A DNA stretch of 32,515 bases from an uncultured Alistipes sp. (GTDB taxonomy: Bacteria > Bacteroidota > Bacteroidia > Bacteroidales > Rikenellaceae): positions 1-32,515 of the forward strand of contig UQYM01000031.1 of NCBI GenBank assembly GCA_900545315.1, given 5' to 3'. This document shows positions 1 to 6,959 of this stretch, piece after piece. The notes below the pieces were generated by a model. The model was not told where the DNA came from and did not search any database. It saw nothing but the letters and a program-made list of their open reading frames with translations. Position 1 is the stretch's first letter. Each line of letters begins with the position of its first letter. The translations under genes and the position numbers were made by a program.

Positions 1-292
1 CCGGAGCCGCAGCCCCGCTATCTGCTCCCGGACGGAACTCTTCGGTGCTTTCACCTTCATTGCCAATGACCATCACATTGGTCAACACAGGGATCTCGTC
101 ACCATCATCGAAAAAAACGTCCAGCACGGTGCCGGCTACCTTAGCCTCCTCTTCGAACGACGCCTTATCCGTTTCGTACGAGAAGAGAATATCGCCTACG
201 GCGACCGTGTCGCCCTTTTTCTTTTTCATTTCGGTCAGAATGCAACTCTCTACCGACTGCCCCTGTTTGGGCATGATGATTACTGTTGCCAT
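1..292 (-). CDS. 2-oxoacid dehydrogenase E2 component (dihydrolipoamide acyltransferase), N-terminal part
   Basis: This is the first 97 codons of a gene that runs off the left edge. The translation begins MATVIIMPKQGQSVE and is a complete lipoyl domain. The lipoylation motif is ETDKASFE, with the modified lysine at residue 43, and residues 80-97 begin an Ala/Pro/Gly-rich linker. In E2 enzymes this swinging arm carries acyl groups from E1 to the acyltransferase core and reducing equivalents to E3. Whether the substrate is pyruvate, a branched-chain 2-oxoacid or another oxoacid cannot be told, because the catalytic core is outside the window. The ATG at 292 is supported by the family's usual N-terminus and by a consensus promoter 60-90 nt upstream. 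A free-standing biotinyl/lipoyl carrier is less likely given the ETDKA motif and the linker. Confidence 0.85.
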   Translation of the reverse strand, partial: MATVIIMPKQGQSVESCILTEMKKKKGDTVAVGDILFSYETDKASFEEEAKVAGTVLDVFFDDGDEIPVLTNVMVIGNEGESTEEFRPGADSGAAAP

Positions 293-351
293 ATGGTTCT
301 AAGTTATGTAGAATTTAGTTTTCGGTTAGTCTCTCTTTGTTGAGGTCTTTG

Positions 352-381
352 CAAAGATACAACAATAACTTATATTTACAA
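352..381 (-). promoter_or_regulatory. Bacteroidota-type promoter for the E2 gene
   Basis: On the minus strand the sequence reads TTG (379-381), 19 nt, then TATCTTTG (352-359). This matches the Bacteroidota housekeeping consensus TTTG-N17-20-TAnnTTTG. The predicted start is near 345, giving a 5' leader of about 50 nt before the ATG at 292. Confidence 0.75.
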
Positions 382-386
382 GTAAA
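375..386. promoter_or_regulatory. Palindrome over the E2 promoter -33 box (candidate operator)
   Basis: TTTACAAGTAAA is a perfect 12-bp palindrome that overlaps the -33 element of the E2 promoter. Its half TTTACAAGT recurs at 441-449. A dimeric repressor bound here would block the promoter, and the neighbouring GntR protein is the natural candidate. The repeat is seen directly; the binding is inferred. Confidence 0.45.
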
Positions 387-440
387 TTTTTATTAATTTT
401 CTAAGCGCTGATAATTAACTTATTATAAAAACACCATGTT

Positions 441-468
441 TTTACAAGTTGATAACTTGTATGTACAA
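441..468. promoter_or_regulatory. Overlapping inverted repeats upstream of the GntR promoter (candidate operator)
   Basis: Two overlapping palindromes lie here: ACAAGTT-GAT-AACTTGT (444-460) and TTGTA-TG-TACAA (457-468). The second has the GTnnnnAC-like symmetry common in HutC/GntR-type operators. Together with 375-386 this gives three copies of TACAAGT in about 90 bp between the divergent promoters. The assignment to the adjacent regulator is inference. Confidence 0.45.
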
Positions 469-483
469 ATTTTGCTGGAAAAA

Positions 484-515
484 TTTGGCAGCTCCGATTT
501 CTTTCCCTATATTTG
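484..515 (+). promoter_or_regulatory. Bacteroidota-type promoter for the GntR regulator
   Basis: TTTG at 484-487, 20 nt, then TATATTTG at 508-515 is a near-perfect match to the Bacteroidota promoter. The predicted start is near 521, about 55 nt before the ATG at 576. Confidence 0.7.
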
Positions 516-575
516 ACTTCAGAGAGTCCGCCGTGCACCGGGGTTGGAGCAGGGTTGTGACTCCGCTTGACGATT

Positions 576-1283
576 ATGGGAGAGCTGCCCCGATATAAAC
601 AAGTTTACGAAACCTTGCGTCGACATATCGCCGACGGCGTGTATGCGGCCGGTGACCTGTTGCCCTCGGAGCATGAATTGAGTGTCGTACACCACGTGGC
701 ACGTCCGACGGTTCGCCGTGCATTGGATCAGCTGGTGGCGGACGGTTTTATCCTGAAACATCAGGGAAAGGGAAGTATTGTTAAAGGCGTGCCTAAAGGG
801 ATCGGGATCCTGTCACTGTCCGGAACCACCTCGGCAGTAGGCCGCGAGAATTTCCTGACGCATATTTTGGTCAAACCGGAGGTGAGACCGTGGACCGAAG
901 CCTTTTCGTTTCCGGTCTCGACCCAGGAGCAGGAGGTGGGGTGTATCTATTTCGAACGTCTCCGTCTGCTCAATAATGAGCCGGTCTTTCTGGATATTAC
1001 CATGCTACCCAATATCAACCTGCCCCGCTTTACCTCCTACAATCTGGAGAATACCTCTCTGTTTGATTTTCTGAGAACAAAATATCAGATCGTGGTGACG
1101 GGTGGTGTGCAGCAGTTCTATGCCATTCGCGCCGACAAACGGATGCAGGAGTACCTGAAGGTGAAAGCCGGCCATCCAATCTTGCAACTCGACCGTAAAA
1201 TCGAGACCTCACGGCCGGGATTCCATATTTACAGTCAGGTGTTTTGTGCGACCAGTGGTTACGGTCTGCGTGGAACGTTTTGA
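576..1283 (+). CDS. GntR family transcriptional regulator with UTRA ligand-binding domain (HutC subfamily)
   Basis: The product is 235 aa. Residues 4-72 are a winged helix-turn-helix of GntR type, with the conserved stretches YETLRRHIADG, LPSEHEL and RPTVRRALDQLVADG followed by the wing HQGKGSIV. Residues 85-235 fit a UTRA domain (FERLRLLNNEPVFLDITMLP, then a C-terminal YSQVFCATSGYG). UTRA domains bind small effectors such as sugar phosphates or amino acid derivatives; the ligand here is unknown. I chose ATG 576 because the in-frame upstream TTG at 567 would only add three residues. The gene is divergent from the E2 gene, with palindromes between the two promoters, so autoregulation and control of the E2 operon are plausible. 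kdsD follows 91 nt downstream in the same direction. Confidence 0.85.
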   Translation: MGELPRYKQVYETLRRHIADGVYAAGDLLPSEHELSVVHHVARPTVRRALDQLVADGFILKHQGKGSIVKGVPKGIGILSLSGTTSAVGRENFLTHILVKPEVRPWTEAFSFPVSTQEQEVGCIYFERLRLLNNEPVFLDITMLPNINLPRFTSYNLENTSLFDFLRTKYQIVVTGGVQQFYAIRADKRMQEYLKVKAGHPILQLDRKIETSRPGFHIYSQVFCATSGYGLRGTF

Positions 1284-1374
1284 GAATTTTTCTATTTTTG
1301 TTGACGCGTAGGTCGCAATTTTCGTAAAAATGGGGCCTGCTCCTTAAAATTTGTAAGTAATAAATTGAGACGAT

Positions 1375-2331
1375 ATGAATCCGATTCGACAGAGTGCTAT
1401 CGACACCATTAATGCGGAGGCCGCAGCTGTGAAGCATCTTACGGAGCAGTTGACCGATGATTTTGAGAAGTCTGTCAAAGCTATTCTGGCCTGCAAGGGC
1501 AAAGTGATCGTGACCGGTATGGGCAAATCCGGCCTGATCGGGAAAAAGATCGCTGCCACATTGGCCAGTACAGGAACTCCGGCCTTCTTTATGCATCCCG
1601 GTGAGGCCTATCATGGTGATCTCGGCATGATTGAGTCGAAGGATATTGTGATCGCCATTGCCAATTCGGGACAGACCGACGAGGTGTTGAAGCTGATTCC
1701 CTTCTTGCAATACAATAAAAATGTGGTGATTGCGATGACCGGAAATCCCGAATCGACCCTGGCCAAACATGCCCATTACCACCTCAATATCGGGGTGGAG
1801 CGCGAGGCCTGTCCGCTCGATTTGGCACCCACCTCTTCGACGACGGCGACGCTGGTCATGGGGGATGCATTGGCCATTGCCCTGATCAAGGAGCGTCACT
1901 TCAAGGCGGAAGATTATGCGGTGTTCCATCCGGGCGGAAGCCTTGGACGTCGTCTATTGACCAAGGTGCAGGATGTGATGCGTAAGGATAATTTGCCGTG
2001 TGTGCCCAAGGAGATGACGCTCGGTAACGTGATTATTGCCATTAGCGATGCCCGGTTGGGAATTGCGGCAATTGTCGAGGATGGTAAACTGATCGGGGTG
2101 ATCACCGACGGGGACGTACGTCGGGCCATGACCAAATACAAGGAGAACTTCTTCAATATCCAGGCTCAGGAGATTATGACCCGTACGCCGAAAACCATTT
2201 TGCCCTCTGAACGGATTGTGGTGGCGGAGGAGATGATGCGCAAGAACAAGATTCACTCGATTATTGTGGTCGATGAGGAGAATCATGTGGTGGGCATTGT
2301 CGAGTTCTTCAATGTCTCGCTGATGGGATAA
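1375..2331 (+). CDS. kdsD: D-arabinose-5-phosphate isomerase (KpsF/GutQ family)
   Basis: This enzyme interconverts ribulose-5-phosphate and arabinose-5-phosphate, the first committed step towards Kdo for the lipopolysaccharide inner core. The 318-aa product matches the usual family length of about 320-330 residues. The N-terminal SIS sugar-phosphate isomerase domain (about 30-170) contains GKVIVTGMGKSGLIGKKIA, the MHPGEAYHGDLGMI segment with its conserved His, and ANSGQTDEV. Two CBS domains follow (about 200-318), starting at VQDVMRKDNLP and QEIMTRTPKTI. The start is the ATG at 1375, preceded by an AT-rich stretch. A lone -7-like TATTTTTG lies at 1293-1300 without a clear -33 box, so the gene may be co-transcribed with the GntR gene. 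Confidence 0.93.
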   Translation: MNPIRQSAIDTINAEAAAVKHLTEQLTDDFEKSVKAILACKGKVIVTGMGKSGLIGKKIAATLASTGTPAFFMHPGEAYHGDLGMIESKDIVIAIANSGQTDEVLKLIPFLQYNKNVVIAMTGNPESTLAKHAHYHLNIGVEREACPLDLAPTSSTTATLVMGDALAIALIKERHFKAEDYAVFHPGGSLGRRLLTKVQDVMRKDNLPCVPKEMTLGNVIIAISDARLGIAAIVEDGKLIGVITDGDVRRAMTKYKENFFNIQAQEIMTRTPKTILPSERIVVAEEMMRKNKIHSIIVVDEENHVVGIVEFFNVSLMG

Positions 2332-2663
2332 TCTTCGCCCCCCTATTGTGAGATTATACGCCTTATGTCGGAGTTTTTTATTGTTATTTGTGTGGGGAGA
2401 GAGGAGGCGCGTAGTGCTGCCTTTGGACAGTTGTAGAAAAATTGTTGCCTTGCGGGCAGTAGAATAGCAGTAGAATAAAAGGTTGGCGGACAACTTGGTG
2501 GTGAAAGCTGGGTGGTCCGCCAATTTTTTTAGCGTGCTGTGGGCAGTGGGCAATGCATGATGGGGCGTGCGGGGAAGAGGCGATAGATTAGATGCGAGGT
2601 CTAACTCAAGTCAGGTATCAGGTGTCAGGTGTGCGGCAGATAACAGTGAGCTTCGCACGGTGA
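2332..2663. other. Intergenic region between convergent kdsD and the ASKHA gene
   Basis: About 330 nt without a supported gene. It contains the hairpin terminator described separately and a short degenerate repeat, TCAGGTATCAGGTGTCAGGTG, near 2612. No RNA gene was recognised. Confidence 0.6.
2483..2530 (+). terminator. Intrinsic terminator downstream of kdsD
   Basis: TTGGCGGAC (2483-2491) and GTCCGCCAA (2515-2523) form a perfect 9-bp stem. The loop is 23 nt and seven T residues follow (2524-2530). It lies about 150 nt after the kdsD stop. The long loop is less typical, but the stem and T tract are clear. Confidence 0.65.
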
Positions 2664-4166
2664 TCAAAACGCCATCTTCTCACAAAATACATCCAAAAAT
2701 GCTGGGCTCGATTCGAGTGAAAAGTGGCCCGTGTTAGGAAGCAGCTGATTGATGGCCGTATCTTCTTCGAACAGGAACATTTTGGCGCCAATCAACGCGC
2801 TGTTGCTCAGTTTGACGATCCGCTGCGGGTCAAACTCCAATAGCCCGATGCCAACCGCATGTCCCAAATTGATGTAATTGCCAAATCCGCCGGCAATAAA
2901 TACCTTCTCCACCTCCCGGCGGTCGATCTTCTGCTCGCGGAGCAGTAGCTCTACGCCAGTGGCAATCGCTGCTTTGGCCAACTGAAACTCCCGGATATCC
3001 TTTTGGGTTAGTTGAACCCGATCCGTTAACGGCAACGCTGCCGAGACGTTTTTGATAACGCCGTCTGGGGAGATTTTTCCCTGTTGGACGCCCGTATAGA
3101 TCGCATCGATCAATCCGCTGCCACAAATGCCGACGGCCTCGACCTGACCGATCACGTGCAGTTGAGGTTGCCCTTCGTTGAGAGAGATCGATGAGATGGC
3201 CCCGGTGGAGGCCCGCATGCCACACGAAATGTTGCACCCTTCAAAAGCTGGCCCAGCAGCAGTGGAGGCGCAGAGGATGCCGTTGCGGTTCCCGACAACA
3301 ATCTCACCGTTGGTGCCCAGGTCGATCAGAATGCGGGGCTTTTCGGAAGAGAACATCCCTGCGGCATAGATCCCCGCCAAAATATCACTGCCGACAAAAC
3401 TGCCAATGTTGGGCAAGAAGGTAATTCGGGTGTGGCTCAGTTTTGGGGAGTCTCCCCAGCCCAACTCTGTGGCCGAAAAATGGTGCATGCGATTGTCGGG
3501 GGACTCGAAGGGATAGGTGGCCAACGGGGTGACATCCAATCCACAAAACAGATGGTGCATTACGGTGTTGCCGACTATGCGGATCGCAGTGATTTCACCG
3601 GATGCCTGCGCACTTAATCGTGCGATGTGGGTGCCGATGGTCTCTCGAACCAACTCGGTGAGCGTCTGGGCCGCTTCGGGGGATTGCATCGCATAACTGA
3701 TCCGTGACATGATGTCGGCACCGTAACGGGTTTGAGGATTGAGGTCGGTTTGTACCGCCTCCACATGACCGGTGGAGAGGTTGAGCAGTTGAGAGACAAT
3801 GGTCGTTGAACCTAAGTCGACTGCAATGCCCCAACCCGAGCGGGGCGTAAATTGAAATGGTGTCTCATCGGCCAATACAATATTGTTGAATTGGGCCACC
3901 TCGATCGTAATATCCTGTTCAACGCGACTCAAGCAGGCCAAACGCCATTGCGGTAAAAGCCCTTTACGGCTCAACACTGCGCGATGCGCTGGCGTCATCT
4001 CGATCTCCCCGTCCAGCAATTTTACTTTGCAGTTTCCACAAATACCCTTTCCTCCACAGGGAAATTCGACACCCAAATCGTGTATGGCATCACTCAGCAA
4101 GGAGCCTTTTGCCACCTCGAGTTTACGGCCGAGCGGAATCAATGTTACCGTACAAGACTGTTTCAT
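2664..4166 (-). CDS. Ferredoxin-ASKHA ATPase protein, corrinoid-activator-like (RACo/DUF4445 family)
   Basis: The 500-aa product has an N-terminal plant-type [2Fe-2S] ferredoxin domain (residues 1-90). Its ligands are visible as C37, C43 and C46 (CGGKGICGNC) and C78. A large ASKHA-type ATPase region follows, with phosphate motifs AVDLGSTTIVS near 116 and LIDLGTNGEIVVGN near 275, and glycine-rich segments such as ASTAAGPAFEGC and AVGICGSGLID. In RACo proteins, ATP use drives electron transfer from the FeS cluster to reduce an inactivated cob(II)alamin on a corrinoid protein. A natural role here is reactivating B12-dependent methionine synthase, but no corrinoid protein lies in the window, so that is inference. 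The protein is shorter than RACo enzymes of about 600 residues. ATG 4166 is preceded by its own promoter at 4284-4314. Confidence 0.8.
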   Translation of the reverse strand: MKQSCTVTLIPLGRKLEVAKGSLLSDAIHDLGVEFPCGGKGICGNCKVKLLDGEIEMTPAHRAVLSRKGLLPQWRLACLSRVEQDITIEVAQFNNIVLADETPFQFTPRSGWGIAVDLGSTTIVSQLLNLSTGHVEAVQTDLNPQTRYGADIMSRISYAMQSPEAAQTLTELVRETIGTHIARLSAQASGEITAIRIVGNTVMHHLFCGLDVTPLATYPFESPDNRMHHFSATELGWGDSPKLSHTRITFLPNIGSFVGSDILAGIYAAGMFSSEKPRILIDLGTNGEIVVGNRNGILCASTAAGPAFEGCNISCGMRASTGAISSISLNEGQPQLHVIGQVEAVGICGSGLIDAIYTGVQQGKISPDGVIKNVSAALPLTDRVQLTQKDIREFQLAKAAIATGVELLLREQKIDRREVEKVFIAGGFGNYINLGHAVGIGLLEFDPQRIVKLSNSALIGAKMFLFEEDTAINQLLPNTGHFSLESSPAFLDVFCEKMAF

Positions 4167-5075
4167 AACCTGTATTGTAAAAGGTGTCGTTGTGAAATGG
4201 CGAAGTAGAAGTATAAGACCTGCTCAAAATAAAATATCCTTATATAGGCAAGGGATCGTTTTTATCAACAGCATTTCTGTTTTCAAAGGTAAACACGGCA
4301 GTGGAGATCTCCAAATCGCCGTTTGCAGGAACCATTTAACTCGGTTTTTGTTTTTATGTTTTATTCTTCATTCCGTAGTGTAAAATGTCTTAAACTTCCA
4401 CCATGGTTGCAATTGCTCAATAGTGGCATAAAAGAGTAATTATTTTATAATATATTGATTATTAGAATATTAAATTATATACTGAGGTTCCATTGACCGG
4501 TTTGTAATAATTTTGAATCGATAGTTGTCTTCGTGCATAATTTTAAATTCAATAAAATTGATCGTATATTCGCTGCCCAAAAGGTCTGTTTTGGAACTTT
4601 TTGCTTATTTTTAGCACTTTGCGAGCTTATGTTTTGGTCATTTCGGGCACAATTCGACCGAATGAGTGAAACTGTAAATTGTATTTCAGACTGACCGAGT
4701 CGATTCAATTTTGAATGATCCGTGAAATGATGCGGTGCCTGGATGAAAAGACTTTTTTGGACGCAATTTTGTAAGGATCTTGTTGTGAGAGTAAAAGATT
4801 TTCCCGCAATCAGGTTGTACACAAGAAACAGTTGATAGAGGTCGGAACATAAGACTTAAAAATGATGAAAATTCGGGTGTGCCAAGAATATTTTTTGTGT
4901 ACGTCCGTTTGTCTTGACAGAGATAACGTGTAATACACCACAGAAACGCAAGGATGACCGCTTGAAAGAGAAGTTATTGCTTCCGACTCTGTCCTCTGTA
5001 CAAAGAGACACTAACTGATAATAACCTGGTATCTTTTTTTGTAAAATAAGGTACTGATCAATGAGATAGATTTAC
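4167..5075. other. Long AT-rich intergenic region between divergent genes
   Basis: About 900 nt separate the ferredoxin-ASKHA gene from the Omp85-like gene. The left end holds the ASKHA promoter. The rest is AT-rich with no recognisable gene, RNA or repeat. A 115-codon minus-strand open frame at 4475-4822 has no recognisable domain and lacks protein-like character. A TATCTTTT sequence near 5030 may be a weak -7 element for the downstream gene. Confidence 0.5.
4284..4314 (-). promoter_or_regulatory. Bacteroidota-type promoter for the ferredoxin-ASKHA gene
   Basis: On the minus strand TTG (4312-4314), 20 nt, then TACCTTTG (4284-4291). The predicted start near 4277 leaves a leader of about 110 nt. 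I could not recognise a cobalamin or SAM riboswitch in that leader. Confidence 0.6.
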
Positions 5076-6848
5076 ATGGTTAAGCCTCAAAACAGGAAAC
5101 AGAAAAAATGCTCATTCCCGATATGGTGTTTGGGTTTGATCTTGGTGAGTGCGTGCTCGGTTGTCGCTCATCCGGTCGACAACACATGTGCGTTTTTTAA
5201 GTGTGATTCTCCGTCGGAGGTTGCGCGGACGGGACAAAAGGCGGAAGACAATTCCGTTTCGAAGTTTACGGAGAGAGCGGCTGCACATTGCCGGCTCGCA
5301 TCTGCTGTCTCTGCTGGACCCCAAGAGCCCTCGGTCGTAGATACGAGTAAACGGGTAGTCCCTTCAACAGCATCGAAAAAAGAGGGTGGAGAGCGGGTTC
5401 AATCCAGTGCTGATAAGTCCTCAAACACAGAAAATGCCACCTCAATTTCTCGTCCTGAAACAAAGAAAAAAGAGCCTCAAGACGCATCAACAAAGATTGT
5501 CGGGAATGAGATGCAAACCCAACGTTCCGCACAAATAGGTGACGGAGAACAATTTATTGAAGCACCTGTTGACAGTGAGTCGTCGATTGTAGCTGCTGAA
5601 TCGGAAGTCGTTCTTTCTCCGCAGGATACGATTAGAAAGAAAAAAGCAAGACGTGGTGTGACTACAATTGATACGAAGGCTCCCGTTACGGTGCAGCAGA
5701 ATGGTATAACACTTCGTCCTTTGCGTGATACATTGAGTAGAGAGACGGAGAGCACTGCATCCATGCCGGATACGCTAACTGTAGATACGACAGTCAAAAA
5801 GGGTTTTTTTCATAAATTTTACAACTATTTCAAGTCGGCCAATGTGGATAAAACGTTGACCAAAAAGTTTGATTTCAGTGTGATCGGTGGCCCTCACTAT
5901 TCGAGTGATGTCAAATTGGGTTTGGGTATTGTGGCGGCAGGTCTGTATCGTGTGGACCGTAAAGATCTGACGATCCCTCCTTCGAATGTATCGTTGTTCG
6001 GCGATATTACTACCACCGGATTCTGGATGTTGGGTATTCGAGGCAATACATTCTTCAATAGCGGAAAGTTACGGCTTGATTATACGACCTATTTTTTCTC
6101 TTTCCCCAGTGCCTATTGGGGAATCGGGTACGATAACGGCATGTATGCCACGGCCGGATCCTACAAACGTTTGCAGAGCCAGGTGAAAATCAATTTGTTG
6201 TTTCAACTCAAGCCGAAACTCTATCTCGGTCCTGGCTTCAATTTTAACTATACGCGCGGAGAAAAATTCTCGAATATCGAGATGCTGAACGGCGAGAATC
6301 AACAGTATATCAGTACCGGTGTCGGTGTAATTCTGATGTATGATTCCCGGGATATTATCTATAATGCTTCGCGTGGAATTTATGCCCGTTTCGAACAGTT
6401 TGTCTATCCGACCTTTTTTGGCAACAGTAAGATCTTTACCCAAACCGAATTGACATTTGATGCCTACCACAAATTGTGGAAAGGTGCCACTATGGCCTAT
6501 GATGTTTATGCGCAGTTCAGTGGCGGGCAGACCCCTTGGACCATGTTGCCCCGTTTGGGAGGTTCACTTCGTATGAGGGGATATTACGAAGGCCGTTATC
6601 GGGACAGACAGATGGTCGAAGTTCAGGCCGAATTGCGCCAACATATCTATAACCGACACGGCGTAGCCGTATGGGTTGGAGCCGGTAATGTTTTCCCGGA
6701 TTTCAATAAATTCAATCCGGCGCACACCCTGCCCAACTGGGGTATCGGTTATCGATGGGAGTTCAAAAATAAGGTGAACGTACGTTTCGATTACGGTTTC
6801 GGAAAGGGCGAAAGTAGCTTCTTGTTCAGTATCAACGAGGCGTTTTAG
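5076..6848 (+). CDS. Omp85/BamA-TamA family outer membrane beta-barrel protein (D15 surface antigen domain)
   Basis: The 590-aa product has three parts. Residues 1-30 are a signal sequence. A low-complexity stretch, about 45-235, is rich in Ser, Thr, Glu and Lys and probably disordered. A C-terminal beta-barrel, about 255-590, has alternating aromatic strands (YTTYFFSFPSAYWGIGYDNG, GVGVILMYDSRD, LPRLGGSLRMRGYYEGRYRD) and ends in Phe as outer membrane proteins do. DSRD and the RMRGYYEGRYRD segment resemble the conserved late-barrel motifs of Omp85 proteins. No POTRA repeats are evident. LVSA-C27 is a possible lipobox, but a signal peptidase I site after VVA is also possible. Its role, export or surface display, cannot be fixed. 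ATG 5076 is chosen because it directly precedes the signal sequence. Confidence 0.8.
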   Translation: MVKPQNRKQKKCSFPIWCLGLILVSACSVVAHPVDNTCAFFKCDSPSEVARTGQKAEDNSVSKFTERAAAHCRLASAVSAGPQEPSVVDTSKRVVPSTASKKEGGERVQSSADKSSNTENATSISRPETKKKEPQDASTKIVGNEMQTQRSAQIGDGEQFIEAPVDSESSIVAAESEVVLSPQDTIRKKKARRGVTTIDTKAPVTVQQNGITLRPLRDTLSRETESTASMPDTLTVDTTVKKGFFHKFYNYFKSANVDKTLTKKFDFSVIGGPHYSSDVKLGLGIVAAGLYRVDRKDLTIPPSNVSLFGDITTTGFWMLGIRGNTFFNSGKLRLDYTTYFFSFPSAYWGIGYDNGMYATAGSYKRLQSQVKINLLFQLKPKLYLGPGFNFNYTRGEKFSNIEMLNGENQQYISTGVGVILMYDSRDIIYNASRGIYARFEQFVYPTFFGNSKIFTQTELTFDAYHKLWKGATMAYDVYAQFSGGQTPWTMLPRLGGSLRMRGYYEGRYRDRQMVEVQAELRQHIYNRHGVAVWVGAGNVFPDFNKFNPAHTLPNWGIGYRWEFKNKVNVRFDYGFGKGESSFLFSINEAF

Positions 6849-6959
6849 CCTTGACTATGATTTTGCGAGAGGAAGAAACCCCTATGGTGGTAGATTATTC
6901 CACGATGGGTATCTGAGGATAAATACAAATGGGGAACGGTTTGATGGGGGAACGACTAT

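Noticed and set aside
4167..4277. Possible cobalamin or SAM riboswitch in the leader of the ferredoxin-ASKHA gene
   Set aside because: The leader is about 110 nt and AT-rich; no B12-box-like or SAM-riboswitch-like sequence could be identified.
4475..4822. 115-codon minus-strand open frame in the long AT-rich gap
   Set aside because: No recognisable domain, no promoter in place, and a composition typical of AT-rich non-coding DNA.
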